DNA of 64,000 bases, from assembly GCA_963717375.1 (NCBI GenBank), contig OY970329.1:1860001-1924000 (forward strand), in the 5' to 3' direction. A program made the translations under genes and the position numbers. Origin of the DNA: VRUE01 sp963717375. GTDB lineage: Bacteria > Actinomycetota > Thermoleophilia > Solirubrobacterales > 70-9. Positions 48,416-56,665 of this stretch are shown one piece after another (positions within the stretch are counted from its first letter, which is position 1; each line of letters opens with the position of its first letter). The notes below the pieces were generated by a model that had not been told where the DNA came from, did not search any database, and saw nothing but the letters and a program-made list of their open reading frames with translations.

Positions 48416-49018
48416 ATGGGCTTGGTTCGGAGCAAATGCCTCAGCAGACAGCGGCGCGGCTTCGGTCGCGCCGTCGTCTTTCTCGTAGCCGTCATGGCGA
48501 TTCTCGCCAGCGGTTGCGGGAAGCCTGGGCACGGGGCGGAGACCGACAGCGAAAAGGCCGCTGACGTCAAAGTCCTCAACGCGATCCTCGCCCAGGAACT
48601 GACCACGGTCGCCGCCTACGAACAGGTCCTCCCGCATCTGCGCGGCCCGATGCTCGTTGTCGCGGCTCGCTTCCGGGAGCAGGACCAGGTCCACGTCGAC
48701 GCCCTGACCAAGGGGATCCGGGGCATGGGTGGGGAAACCGACGCCGAAGCGGGCGAACTGGAACCGCCGGGTCCCCGCAATCAGGCGGAAGCTCTCACGC
48801 TGGCCTACGAAGAGGAAAACGCGGCGCTCTCGGAGGCTCAGAGCGGGGTGGCCCACCTGGTGTTCACGGCACCCCGCGCGCTCGCCTCGGCGCTCGCCGC
48901 GAGCCACGCACAGCACCTGGCGATACTGCGCCAGGGCCTCGGTGCCGGCCTCGCGGGCGCGGTCCCGAAAGCATTTGAGTCCGGCGATGAGCCGCCGCCC
49001 GCGACTCCGGCCGAATAA
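48416..49018 (+). CDS. Ferritin-like domain lipoprotein
   Basis: The 200-residue precursor has a basic N-terminus, a hydrophobic segment (19-32) and lipobox LASGC, so it is likely anchored outside the membrane. The mature part is a four-helix ferritin-like bundle: LNAILAQELTTVAAYEQVLPHL with the first Glu ligands, RFREQDQVHVDALTKGI with E-x-x-x-H, EALTLAYEEENAALSEA, and SHAQHLAILRQGL. Such secreted proteins may bind metal or oxidise substrates; activity is unproven. Ends with a Pro/Glu-rich tail. It precedes the MMPL gene by 17 bp and may share its transcript. Confidence 0.85.
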   Translation: MGLVRSKCLSRQRRGFGRAVVFLVAVMAILASGCGKPGHGAETDSEKAADVKVLNAILAQELTTVAAYEQVLPHLRGPMLVVAARFREQDQVHVDALTKGIRGMGGETDAEAGELEPPGPRNQAEALTLAYEEENAALSEAQSGVAHLVFTAPRALASALAASHAQHLAILRQGLGAGLAGAVPKAFESGDEPPPATPAE

Positions 49019-49035
49019 AAAGGGATGATGCCGGC

Positions 49036-51249
49036 GTGACCGCACCGCTCTACGCCATCGGGCGCTTCTGCTCGCGGCACCACTGGCTGACGATCGGCGC
49101 TTGGATCGTCCTTGCGATTGGTCTCGTCCTCGCCGGACAGGCCGGCGAAAGCAAGACCAACGACAACCTCACCCTGCCCGGCACCGGCTCGACCGCCGCG
49201 ACCGAACTGCTCGAAGACAACCTGCCCGAACAGGCCTACGGCAGCAACCCGCTGGTCTTCCAGGCGAAGGCCGGCGCCTCGCTGACCGAACCCAAGTACG
49301 CCGCGGCGATCAATGAATCGGTCAAGCGGCTGCAGGCGATGCACGACGTCAACTCGGCGATCAACCCGCTCACCCCGGCGGGTGCGGCCTTCCTCAGCAA
49401 AGACCGCTCGGTCGCCTACGTGCCCGTCGTGCTCGGCGTCGGTCCCGGCGAACTGAACGAAGCGCAGGCCAACGCAGTCCTCGACGCTGGCAATCCGGCC
49501 AAAGAGGCCGGCCTCAAGGTCGCCGTCGGTGCCTACGTCGGCCAGGCCCTCTCCAAGCCCGACACCGGCATCAGCGACGCGATTGGCATCGCCGCCGCGA
49601 TCGTGATCCTGCTCTTCGCCTTCGGCACCGCGACCGCGATGGTGCTGCCGATCTTCTCGGCGATCCTCGGCCTCGCCTGCTCACTCTCGATCATCCGCCT
49701 GCTCGAGCACGTGGTCCAGGTGCCGAGCGTCGCCGCGACCCTGGCGACGATGATCGGCCTCGGCGTCGGCATCGATTACGCGCTCTTCATCGTCACCCGC
49801 CACAAGCTGCAGCTCAAAGACGGGATGGAGATCCAGGAGTCGGTGGCGCGGGCCACCGCGACCGCCGGCGGCGCCGTCGTCTTCGCCGGCTTCACCGTCG
49901 TGATCGCGCTCTGCTCGCTCGCCTTCGCCGGCATCCCGCTGGTCAGCACGCTCGGTTTCACCGCCGCGATCGCGGTGGTGATCGCGGTCGGTGCGGCGAC
50001 CACGCTGCTGCCGGCAATGCTGGGGGCCCTCGGCCCGAAGATCAACTCGCTGCGCGTGCAGTTCGGCAAGACGCACCCGGATGACGCCGAGCCGCACGGC
50101 TGGACCCGCTGGGCGCGCGGCGTCGCCGACCGTCCCTGGCGCAGCACGATCGCCGCCCTGGCGATCCTGATCGTGCTCGCCCTGCCGATCTTCCAGCTCG
50201 AGCTGGGCCAGAACGACCTCAGCGCCCTGCCCAAGTCGACCACCGCGCGCCAGGCCTACGACAGCCTCACCTTCGGCTTCGGGCCGGGCGTCAACGGGCC
50301 GCTGCTGATCGCCTCCGAATTCGACAGCGCCGAAGAAGCGAAAGCGGTGCTGCCCGGGTTGGAGAAAAAAATCGGTGGCGCCGCCGACGTCGCCGGCGTC
50401 TCCGAACCGACCCTCGACAAAGAAGGGACGGTCGCGGTCTTCACCGTGATCTCCAAATCGGCCCCCTGGGCGGATGAGACCGTCAGCCTGGTCGAAGGCC
50501 TGCGCGACACGACGATTCCCGCCGCGCTGAAAGGGGCCGCCGCCCACTCCTACGTCGGCGGCCAGACCGCCGGCTACATCGACCTCGCTACCCAGATCAG
50601 CGACAAGCTGCCGCTGATGATCGCGATCGTCGTCGGCCTCAGCTTCATCGTCCTGTTGCTTGCCTTCCGCTCGCTGCTGGTGCCGATCAAGGCGGCGGCG
50701 ATGAACCTGCTCTCGGTCGCCGCCGCCTACGGCATCGTCACCGCGGTCTTCCAGCTCGGCTGGGGTTCTTCGCTGATCGGCCTCGACCACTCGATCCCGA
50801 TCGTCAGCTTCGTGCCGCTGCTGATGTTCGCGATCCTCTTCGGCCTCTCGATGGACTACGAGGTCTTCCTGCTGACCCAGATGCGCGAGCACTTCAGGGA
50901 AAACGAAGACGAGCGCGAGGCGGTGATCCAGGGCCTCGCCAACACCGGCCGCGTGATCACCTCGGCCGCGGCGATCATGGTCTGCGTCTTCACCAGCTTC
51001 GTCCTCAACGGCAACCCGATCGTCAAGGAGTTCGGCGTCGGCCTCGCGGTGGCGATCGCGATCGACGCGACCCTGGTCCGCTGCCTGCTGGTGCCGGCGA
51101 TCATGGTCCTGCTGGGCAAACGCGCCTGGTGGCTGCCGAACTGGCTCGGCCGCATCGTGCCCCACATCAGCATCGAGGGCGAGGAGTTCTTTGCCCGCCG
51201 CGACGCCGAGCTTGCCGCCGCTGCCAAGGAGCCGGCAGGTAGCGTCTGA
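49036..51249 (+). CDS. MMPL/RND-family transporter
   Basis: The 737-residue protein has the two-fold RND design. TM1 (about 17-35) is followed by an extracytoplasmic loop to about 180, then five TMs (180-340) including GLGVGIDYALFIVTRHK. TM7 (about 370) is followed by a second large loop, and five TMs complete it with FGLSMDYEVFLLTQMREHF. The two DY pairs are the proton-relay residues of MMPL proteins. Actinobacterial relatives export lipids or siderophores. GTG start. It precedes pgsA by 5 bp, consistent with a lipid-related role, though the substrate is unknown. Confidence 0.93.
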   Translation: MTAPLYAIGRFCSRHHWLTIGAWIVLAIGLVLAGQAGESKTNDNLTLPGTGSTAATELLEDNLPEQAYGSNPLVFQAKAGASLTEPKYAAAINESVKRLQAMHDVNSAINPLTPAGAAFLSKDRSVAYVPVVLGVGPGELNEAQANAVLDAGNPAKEAGLKVAVGAYVGQALSKPDTGISDAIGIAAAIVILLFAFGTATAMVLPIFSAILGLACSLSIIRLLEHVVQVPSVAATLATMIGLGVGIDYALFIVTRHKLQLKDGMEIQESVARATATAGGAVVFAGFTVVIALCSLAFAGIPLVSTLGFTAAIAVVIAVGAATTLLPAMLGALGPKINSLRVQFGKTHPDDAEPHGWTRWARGVADRPWRSTIAALAILIVLALPIFQLELGQNDLSALPKSTTARQAYDSLTFGFGPGVNGPLLIASEFDSAEEAKAVLPGLEKKIGGAADVAGVSEPTLDKEGTVAVFTVISKSAPWADETVSLVEGLRDTTIPAALKGAAAHSYVGGQTAGYIDLATQISDKLPLMIAIVVGLSFIVLLLAFRSLLVPIKAAAMNLLSVAAAYGIVTAVFQLGWGSSLIGLDHSIPIVSFVPLLMFAILFGLSMDYEVFLLTQMREHFRENEDEREAVIQGLANTGRVITSAAAIMVCVFTSFVLNGNPIVKEFGVGLAVAIAIDATLVRCLLVPAIMVLLGKRAWWLPNWLGRIVPHISIEGEEFFARRDAELAAAAKEPAGSV

Positions 51250-51254
51250 GCGGG

Positions 51255-51824
51255 ATGTTCCCGCTCAACCTTCCAAACGCCCTCACCCTGCTGCGCATCC
51301 TCGCGGTGCCGGTCGTCGTCGTCGCCCTGCTCGGCGAGACGCCGAACGGCGACGCGCTCGCCGCCGCAGTCTTCGCCCTGGCGGCGCTCACCGACGGCCT
51401 CGACGGCTACTTCGCCCGCTCGCGCAACTCGATCACGACCTTCGGCAAGCTGATGGACCCGATCGCCGACAAGCTGCTGATCGTCGCTGCCCTGGTCTCG
51501 CTGGTCTCGCTCGACCGGCTCGAAGCCTGGGTGGCGATGGTGATCATCGCCCGCGAGTTCGCCGTCACCGTGATGCGCGCCGTCGCCGCCGAGCGCGGCG
51601 TCGTGATCGCGGCGAGCTGGCTCGGCAAGGTGAAGACGGTCCTGCAGATCGCCGCCGTGATCGCTCTGATCGCGGTCGACCCGGCCCCGGCCTGGGTCGA
51701 CGCCCTCGTCTACCTCGCCGTCGCCGTCACGTTGATCAGCGGCGCCGACTACTTCTTCGGCCTGCGCCGCCGGATCGAGCAGGAGCGCGAAGCGCGAGCG
51801 GTGCCGAAGACCAAGCCGAGCTAG
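51255..51824 (+). CDS. pgsA: CDP-diacylglycerol-glycerol-3-phosphate 3-phosphatidyltransferase
   Basis: The 189-residue membrane enzyme makes phosphatidylglycerophosphate. The CDP-alcohol transferase signature is complete: D47, D50, G51, R55, G64, D68 and D72 in LTDGLDGYFARSRNSITTFGKLMDPIADK. Start LPNALTLLRILAVPVVVVAL and the later IIAREFAVTVMRAVAA block are typical of PgsA rather than phosphatidylserine or cardiolipin-type transferases. About five membrane helices. It starts five bases after the MMPL transporter gene and overlaps the convergent folE2 stop by 4 bp. Confidence 0.92.
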   Translation: MFPLNLPNALTLLRILAVPVVVVALLGETPNGDALAAAVFALAALTDGLDGYFARSRNSITTFGKLMDPIADKLLIVAALVSLVSLDRLEAWVAMVIIAREFAVTVMRAVAAERGVVIAASWLGKVKTVLQIAAVIALIAVDPAPAWVDALVYLAVAVTLISGADYFFGLRRRIEQEREARAVPKTKPS

Positions 51825-52828
51825 GCGCTCGGCGCCTCGAGCCACTCGCGCATCGTCATGTGACGCTCGGTGTGCTCGCCCGAGGCCAACTCCTGGCGCA
51901 GGTCGCCGAGGGTGCCGTAACGCTCGGCGACGACGTTGTGGCGGTGGATCGTCTCGAGGTTCTCCTGGCGGGCCATGACGAAAGCCTCGGCCGGCAGGTC
52001 GGGGTAGCCCTCGACCACGGCGCGGATCATCTCCCGCACACAGTCCTCGACGAAGCGCGGCTGCGAGTGGGCCTTGGCGACGACCGCGAGCTCATCGGGG
52101 CGCTTCATCAGCTCGTAGATCTCTGAGCTCATCGATCCCTCGACGATGCGCAGCAGCTCCGGCGCGTCGATCCAGGTGTCGCCGCCCTCGGGGCAGCCGA
52201 TATGGAGGGTGCCGATACCGCGCTGGTTATGGGTGGCGACGGGGACGGCCTCGATTGCTTGCTCGATCTGCTCGGGGTCGAAGCCGGCGGCGGCAAGGTT
52301 TTCGCGGCCGAGCTCGGCGACCATCTCCTGGGCGCAGGGACAGGCGGTCATGCCCTGCGCTTGAACGCCGGTCAGCGTCCGGGTGCCGTGCTCTGAGGCG
52401 ACGGCGGTGCCGAACAGCCCGTAGATCTCCTGAGTCGAGTGGCCGGTCGCCGGCGTCTTCACGGTCTCTGGGTAGCGGGCGGAGACCGAGACCTCGGCGC
52501 GACGGCCGTGCTGGCTCTCGCGCACGCGCTGGGCGATATGGGCGGCGAGCGTCTCGGCGCGGAAGGCCTCGCCGAGCACGACCTCGTCGATCGCCTCACC
52601 GACGTTCTCCTCGAAGCGGGACATGTGGACGCCGGCCTGGCGCGCCTCGAGGTCGACGAAGCACTCGAAGTTGGCGTGGTAGAGGTTCTCGGCGCCATCG
52701 GCCTTGACCCGGATCACCTTCTCAACCCCGGTGACGCCGACGCGCGAGAGGCTGACCTGGGTCGCGGGCACCGAAGCCTGCACGTCGGGGGCGGAGAGCG
52801 ATGGGGTCAGTGTCGTGCGGGTTGCCAC
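51821..52828 (-). CDS. folE2: GTP cyclohydrolase FolE2 (type IB)
   Basis: FolE2 converts GTP to dihydroneopterin triphosphate for folate, using other metals than the zinc of FolE. The 335-residue sequence has VSLSRVGVTGVEKVIRV, the conserved Glu/Arg block of ARQAGVHMSRFEENVGEAI, and the metal cysteine region MTACPCAQ (C163, C165). HNQRG and the late FVEDCVREM block also match. Start is GTG 52828. It diverges from the sigma factor gene across about 115 bp. Whether a zinc-dependent FolE also exists is not visible here. Confidence 0.93.
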   Translation of the reverse strand: MATRTTLTPSLSAPDVQASVPATQVSLSRVGVTGVEKVIRVKADGAENLYHANFECFVDLEARQAGVHMSRFEENVGEAIDEVVLGEAFRAETLAAHIAQRVRESQHGRRAEVSVSARYPETVKTPATGHSTQEIYGLFGTAVASEHGTRTLTGVQAQGMTACPCAQEMVAELGRENLAAAGFDPEQIEQAIEAVPVATHNQRGIGTLHIGCPEGGDTWIDAPELLRIVEGSMSSEIYELMKRPDELAVVAKAHSQPRFVEDCVREMIRAVVEGYPDLPAEAFVMARQENLETIHRHNVVAERYGTLGDLRQELASGEHTERHMTMREWLEAPSA

Positions 52829-52897
52829 GGCTCATGGAGAGTAAGCAACTCGGCCCTCCGGGCGGCGGCAGGCGGGCTGAACGAACGGTTTCTTCTG

Positions 52898-52903
52898 CCT
52901 ATA
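52898..52903 (+). promoter_or_regulatory. Candidate -10 box of the sigma factor gene
   Basis: TATACT fits the sigma-70 -10 consensus and lies 41 bases before the ATG at 52945. A clear -35 hexamer is not seen at the right distance. A start after this box excludes the longer upstream reading of the sigma gene. Confidence 0.4.
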
Positions 52904-52944
52904 CTTGGCCGCGGTCGGAGCGTTGGGGCCGGCCCCCCAAGGGA

Positions 52945-54114
52945 ATGGGAGAGGGTCGCACCGGAGGCAGTGATATCGAACCGTTGGAGACGGTCCCGCA
53001 GGGACTGGATCAGGATTCGGACGTCCAGCCATTTGCGGAGCAGGAGGAGCTTCGTGGCCTGATCGCGCTGGGGCGCGAGCGTGGCTACCTCACCTTCGAG
53101 CAGATTGCGACCACGCTGGAGGAGGTCGAGGTCACCAAGGAGCAGGTCTCGGCCCTGCACGCCCACCTGGTCGAGCAGGGCGTCGAAGTGATCGCCGAGG
53201 AGGGCGTTAACGCTTACAAGGAAGCGCGCGCCGAAGAGACCAACGGCGCGAGCGCGAAAAAAGACGGCGGCCTGGACCTGACGGTCGAACCGAGCCTCGA
53301 CTCGCTGCGGCTCTACCTGCGCTCGATCGGCCAGGTCGACCTGCTGACCGCGGCCGAGGAGGTGGACCTGGCGAAACGGATCGAGCGGGGCGACATGCTT
53401 GCCAAGCGCCAGATGGTTGAGGCCAACCTGCGCTTGGTCGTCTCGATCGCCAAGGGCTACCTCGGGCGTGGGCTGAGCTTCCTCGACCTGATTCAGGAGG
53501 GCTCGCTCGGGCTGATCCGGGCGGTGGAGAAGTTCGACTATCGCCGCGGCTACAAGTTCTCCACCTACGCGACCTGGTGGATCCGCCAGGCGGTGACCCG
53601 GGCGATCGCCGATAAGGCGCGGACGATCCGCATTCCGGTCCACATGGTCGAGAAGCTGAACCGGGTCGCCCACGTCGAGCGCCAAATGGTGCAGTCGCTC
53701 GGACGCGAGCCCGAGCCGCACGAGATCGCCGCCGAGCTGCGCTGGCCGCTGGACGAAGTGCGCGACATCCTCCGCGTCTCCCAGCTGCCAGTCTCGCTGG
53801 AGAAGCCGGTCGGCGACGAGGACGAATCGGAGCTCGGCGATTTCGTCGCCGATGACGACGTTGCCGAGCCGTTCGAGGAGGCGAGCGAACACCTGCAGCG
53901 CGAGGGGGTGCGGCGGGCGCTCGACGCCCTGCCCGAGCGGGAGCGCCAGGTGATCGAGCTGCGCTACGGACTCTCCGGCCTGGAGCCGCTGACGCTCGAG
54001 GAGGTGGGGAAGACCTTCGGCGTAACCCGCGAGCGGATCCGCCAGATCGAGACCAACACGCTGAAGAAGCTGCGCGCCCTGCCCGAGGCGCAGATGCTGC
54101 GCGAAGCCAGCTAG
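52945..54114 (+). CDS. RNA polymerase sigma factor (primary, RpoD/SigA-type)
   Basis: The 389-residue sigma-70 protein has region 1.1-like ELRGLIALGRERGYLTFEQIATTL, region 1.2 DSLRLYLRSIGQVDLLTAAEEVDLAKRIERGD, region 2 EANLRLVVSIAKGYLGRGLSFLDLIQEGSLGLIRAVEKFDYRRGYKFSTYATWWIRQAVTRAIADKARTIRIPVHMVE, region 3 and region 4 TLEEVGKTFGVTRERIRQIETNTLKKLR. The 2.4 helix and full 1.1 support a primary factor. ATG 52945 is preferred because TATACT lies upstream; an earlier start at 52834 is possible. Whether it is the only RpoD-type factor is unknown. Confidence 0.92.
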   Translation: MGEGRTGGSDIEPLETVPQGLDQDSDVQPFAEQEELRGLIALGRERGYLTFEQIATTLEEVEVTKEQVSALHAHLVEQGVEVIAEEGVNAYKEARAEETNGASAKKDGGLDLTVEPSLDSLRLYLRSIGQVDLLTAAEEVDLAKRIERGDMLAKRQMVEANLRLVVSIAKGYLGRGLSFLDLIQEGSLGLIRAVEKFDYRRGYKFSTYATWWIRQAVTRAIADKARTIRIPVHMVEKLNRVAHVERQMVQSLGREPEPHEIAAELRWPLDEVRDILRVSQLPVSLEKPVGDEDESELGDFVADDDVAEPFEEASEHLQREGVRRALDALPERERQVIELRYGLSGLEPLTLEEVGKTFGVTRERIRQIETNTLKKLRALPEAQMLREAS

Positions 54115-54569
54115 CGCGGCTCGAGCACGATGACCGAGGCCTCTCGGTCGAGCTTGCGCTGGTAGTCGTCGAAGCCCGCGTACTGCTCGTTGTGCTTGCG
54201 CCAGAGGTCGGTGCGCTCCTCGCCCTCGGCGACGCGGGCGCGGATCGGGTAGCGCTTGCGCCCGACCTCGACCTCCCCCTCCGGGTTCGCCTTCAGGTTG
54301 AGCGACCAGGCCGGGACCTTGGCATTGCCGGCGTTGGTGTTGATCACGATCACGTTCTCGCCGTCGGCCAGGTAGACGACGGGCGCGGTGCGCTGCTGGC
54401 CCGACTTGCGGCCGGTGGTGGTCAGAAGCAGCACCGGAGCACGCCCCACCTTGCCGCCGATGCGCCCGCCCGAGAGCCGGTAGAGCGGCACGTTGAGCTT
54501 CCCGGTCCAGCGCAGCCCGGTAGCGCCAAGCGAATTCGAGATCCGCGCGAGTGTGTGGTCACTGGGCAC
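54111..54569 (-). CDS. Nitroreductase-family deazaflavin (F420)-dependent oxidoreductase
   Basis: The 152-residue paralogue of the gene at 5360 has PVLLLTTTGRKSGQQRTAPVVYLADGENVIVINTNAGNAKVPAWSLNLKANPEGEVEVG, the Ddn-type deazaflavin site, including the conserved G-R-K-S-G and the W-x-L-N-L-x-A-N-P block. The start is GTG 54569. It overlaps the sigma factor stop by 4 bp. Its promoter side meets a copy of the palindromic repeat. The substrate is unknown. Confidence 0.87.
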   Translation of the reverse strand: MPSDHTLARISNSLGATGLRWTGKLNVPLYRLSGGRIGGKVGRAPVLLLTTTGRKSGQQRTAPVVYLADGENVIVINTNAGNAKVPAWSLNLKANPEGEVEVGRKRYPIRARVAEGEERTDLWRKHNEQYAGFDDYQRKLDREASVIVLEPR

Positions 54570-54589
54570 GCCGCGAGTATCTCAGAGAC

Positions 54590-54637
54590 TGACTTCGTCT
54601 TTAGTGCTCCAATAGCACCACTAAAGACGAAGTCACC
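54590..54637. repeat. Dispersed palindromic repeat, copy 2
   Basis: TGACTTCGTCTTTAGTG (54590-54606) pairs with its exact complement at 54619-54635. The first 13 bases, the loop motif CCAATAG and the right-end GACGAAGTCACC match copy 1 at 30179-30228. This copy lies between two divergently transcribed genes, 16 bases before the NTF2-like ATG. Confidence 0.8.
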
Positions 54638-54652
54638 GCGTAGAGTGGGGCG

Positions 54653-55024
54653 ATGGCCGAGTCGCATCCGTTTCGCCTTGCCGCCGAAGCCAAGGACTTC
54701 GATCTGCTCATCGAGACCCTGCGCGAGGACGTCGAGCTGCACAGCCCGATCCTCTTTCGCGGCTTCGAGGGCCGCGAGGTTGTTAGCCAGGTCCTCACCC
54801 ACGTCGCGGCGACGCTCGAGGACCTCACCTACGTTGACGAGCTGACCGAAGGCAACACCGTCGCCCTTCGCTTCAAGGCCCACGTCGGCGACCGCGAGCT
54901 CGAGGGCATCGACTTCCTCGAGCTCGACGACGAGGGTCGCGTCGCCGTCCTCACCGTCTTCATGCGCCCGATGTCAGCCCTCACCGCCTTCAACGAGCAG
55001 ATGATGCAGCGGCTCGGGGTCTAG
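54653..55024 (+). CDS. NTF2-like / SnoaL-like protein
   Basis: The 123-residue cone-fold protein begins HPFRLAAEAKDFDLLIETLREDVELHSPILFRGFEGREVVSQVL, the usual SnoaL-type helix and strand with a polar pocket. ALRFKAHVGDRELEGIDFLELDDEGRVAVLTVFMRPMSALTAF completes the barrel. Members include small hydrolases, isomerases and ligand carriers; no catalytic set can be named. It ends 16 bases before the tRNA-Tyr gene and may be cotranscribed with it. Confidence 0.82.
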   Translation: MAESHPFRLAAEAKDFDLLIETLREDVELHSPILFRGFEGREVVSQVLTHVAATLEDLTYVDELTEGNTVALRFKAHVGDRELEGIDFLELDDEGRVAVLTVFMRPMSALTAFNEQMMQRLGV

Positions 55025-55040
55025 AATCGCCTGCGTCTCC

Positions 55041-55122
55041 GGGGGAGTGCCCGAGTGGTTAAAGGGGACTGGCTGTAAACCAGTTGGCTATGCCTACACA
55101 GGTTCGAATCCTGTCTCCCCCA
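55041..55122 (+). tRNA. tRNA-Tyr (anticodon GTA)
   Basis: The acceptor stem is GGGGGAG/CTCCCCC, the D-arm is GCCCGAGTGGTTAAAGGG, and the anticodon stem ACTGG/CCAGT holds CTGTAAA with GTA. A class II variable arm (TGGCTATGCCTA) is present, as expected for bacterial tRNA-Tyr, then GGTTCGAATCC in the T-arm. CCA is not encoded. The SDR gene begins one base after the discriminator. Confidence 0.94.
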
Positions 55123-55123
55123 T

Positions 55124-55840
55124 ATGAGTTCCCTTGACGGCAAGGTGGTGGCGATCGCCGGAATCGCCGGCGGGCTGGGGCCGGTTGTCGCCGAGCGGCT
55201 GGCGCAGGCCGGGGCGACGATCGCCGGGGCCGATGTCTCGCAAGCGCACGCCGATGGGGTCGGCGATGGGCTGGGGCTGCCGGATGAGCGCTGGGACGGG
55301 CGCGCCGTGGATCTGCTTGACGAGGACGCCACCCGCGCCTGGTGCGCGGCGCTGCTCGAGCGCTTCGGCCGGGTCGACGCGCTGTTGCACTTGGTCGGGG
55401 GATGGCGCGGGGGGCAGCCGCTCCACGAGGAGCCGCTCTCGGACTGGGCGCTGCTGCACGACCTGCTGATCCGCACCGTCCAGCACACGAGCCGCGCTTT
55501 CCACGATGCGCTCCTCGCCAGCGAGGCCGGTCGCTTCGTCCTCGTCTCCGCCAAGCAGGCGCAGGCTCCGTCCAACTCGAACGCCGCCTACGCCGCCGCC
55601 AAGGCCGCCGCCGAGGCCTGGACCCTCGCCCTCGCCGACGGGTTCGAAGGCACCAGCGCGACCGCCAACATCATCGTCGTCGACGCGATCCTTACGCCGC
55701 GGATGCGGGAGGAGAGCCCCGGAGAGGATTTCCCCACCTTCACCCCTGCCGAGGCGATTGCCGACGGGATCGCCTTTCTCTGCTCAGATGGAGCAGAAAA
55801 GATGAACGGTCAGCGTTTGCCGCTTACGATGCGGGGATGA
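55124..55840 (+). CDS. Short-chain dehydrogenase/reductase
   Basis: The 238-residue Rossmann oxidoreductase has KVVAIAGIAGGLGPVVAERL, the G-x-x-x-G-x-G nucleotide site near residues 13-19, and the catalytic S...Y-A-A-A-K in VLVSAKQAQAPSNSNAAYAAAKAAAE. ATG 55124 lies one base after the end of tRNA-Tyr. It cannot be moved downstream, because the first beta strand starts at residue 7. The mRNA would therefore be leaderless after tRNA 3' processing. It is coupled by ATGA to the MerR-type gene. Confidence 0.9.
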   Translation: MSSLDGKVVAIAGIAGGLGPVVAERLAQAGATIAGADVSQAHADGVGDGLGLPDERWDGRAVDLLDEDATRAWCAALLERFGRVDALLHLVGGWRGGQPLHEEPLSDWALLHDLLIRTVQHTSRAFHDALLASEAGRFVLVSAKQAQAPSNSNAAYAAAKAAAEAWTLALADGFEGTSATANIIVVDAILTPRMREESPGEDFPTFTPAEAIADGIAFLCSDGAEKMNGQRLPLTMRG

Positions 55841-56661
55841 GCAAGCCCGCCGACGGCGAGATGACGATCAGCGAGCTGGCGGAGCGGACGGGAATGACCG
55901 TGCGCAATATTCGCGCCCACCAGACCCGCGGCCTGCTGCCGCCGCCGGTCGTGCGGGGCCGCACCGGCTACTACAACCAGGACCACGTAGCGCGGATCGA
56001 GCTGACCCGCGAAATGCAGGCCGAGGGCCTCAACCTGGAGGCGATCCGGCGCATGGTGGAAAGCGTCGACGGCGCCGCCGAGGAGGTCGTCGGCTTCACC
56101 CGTACCCTGCGCGCCCCCTTTGAAGATGAGGCACCGGAGATTGTCGACTTGGTGGAGCTGGCGGAGCTCTGGAAGAAGGAGGTCGAAGAAGGGCGCGGCT
56201 TCGAGATGCTCGAACGGGGCGAAAAGCTCGGCACGATCCGCTCCCTGCCCGACGGCAAAGTCGAGGTGATCAGCCCGCGCATGATGAAAGCCGCCGCCGC
56301 CCTTGCCGACGTCGGCATGAGCCCCGATGCGGTCCTCGCGGTGGCCGAGAAACTGCGTCGTAAGACCGACGAGATCGCCCAGCTCTTCACCGATCTCTTC
56401 CTCGAGCAGGTCTGGAAGCCCTTCGACGAAGCGGGCCGCCCCGATAGCGACTGGCCGAAGGTTCGCGAAACCCTCGAGCGCACGCGTCCCCTGGGTGCCG
56501 ACGTCCTGATGGGCGTCTTCCAGATCGCGATCGCCGAGGCCACCGATAAGGCGATGTCGCGGACGATCCGCGGCGTCGCACGGCGGGAGACGGCCCAAGC
56601 CAAAAAGGGCAAGGCCGTCAAGAAAAAGCCCGCCAAGAAACGCTCCAGCCGGCGCCGCTAG
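55837..56661 (+). CDS. MerR family transcriptional regulator
   Basis: The 274-residue protein has the MerR HTH and wing: MTISELAERTGMTVRNIRAHQTRGLLPPPVVRGRTGYYNQDHVARIELTREMQAEGLNLEAIRRMVE. It has no cysteine metal site; the long C-terminal helical domain (about 100-245) may bind an organic ligand. A Lys/Arg-rich tail (KKGKAVKKKPAKKRSSRRR) ends the protein. The ATG overlaps the SDR stop, so the SDR and regulator probably form one operon. The stop is followed by the TetR array. Confidence 0.9.
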   Translation: MSKPADGEMTISELAERTGMTVRNIRAHQTRGLLPPPVVRGRTGYYNQDHVARIELTREMQAEGLNLEAIRRMVESVDGAAEEVVGFTRTLRAPFEDEAPEIVDLVELAELWKKEVEEGRGFEMLERGEKLGTIRSLPDGKVEVISPRMMKAAAALADVGMSPDAVLAVAEKLRRKTDEIAQLFTDLFLEQVWKPFDEAGRPDSDWPKVRETLERTRPLGADVLMGVFQIAIAEATDKAMSRTIRGVARRETAQAKKGKAVKKKPAKKRSSRRR

Positions 56662-56665
56662 CGGC

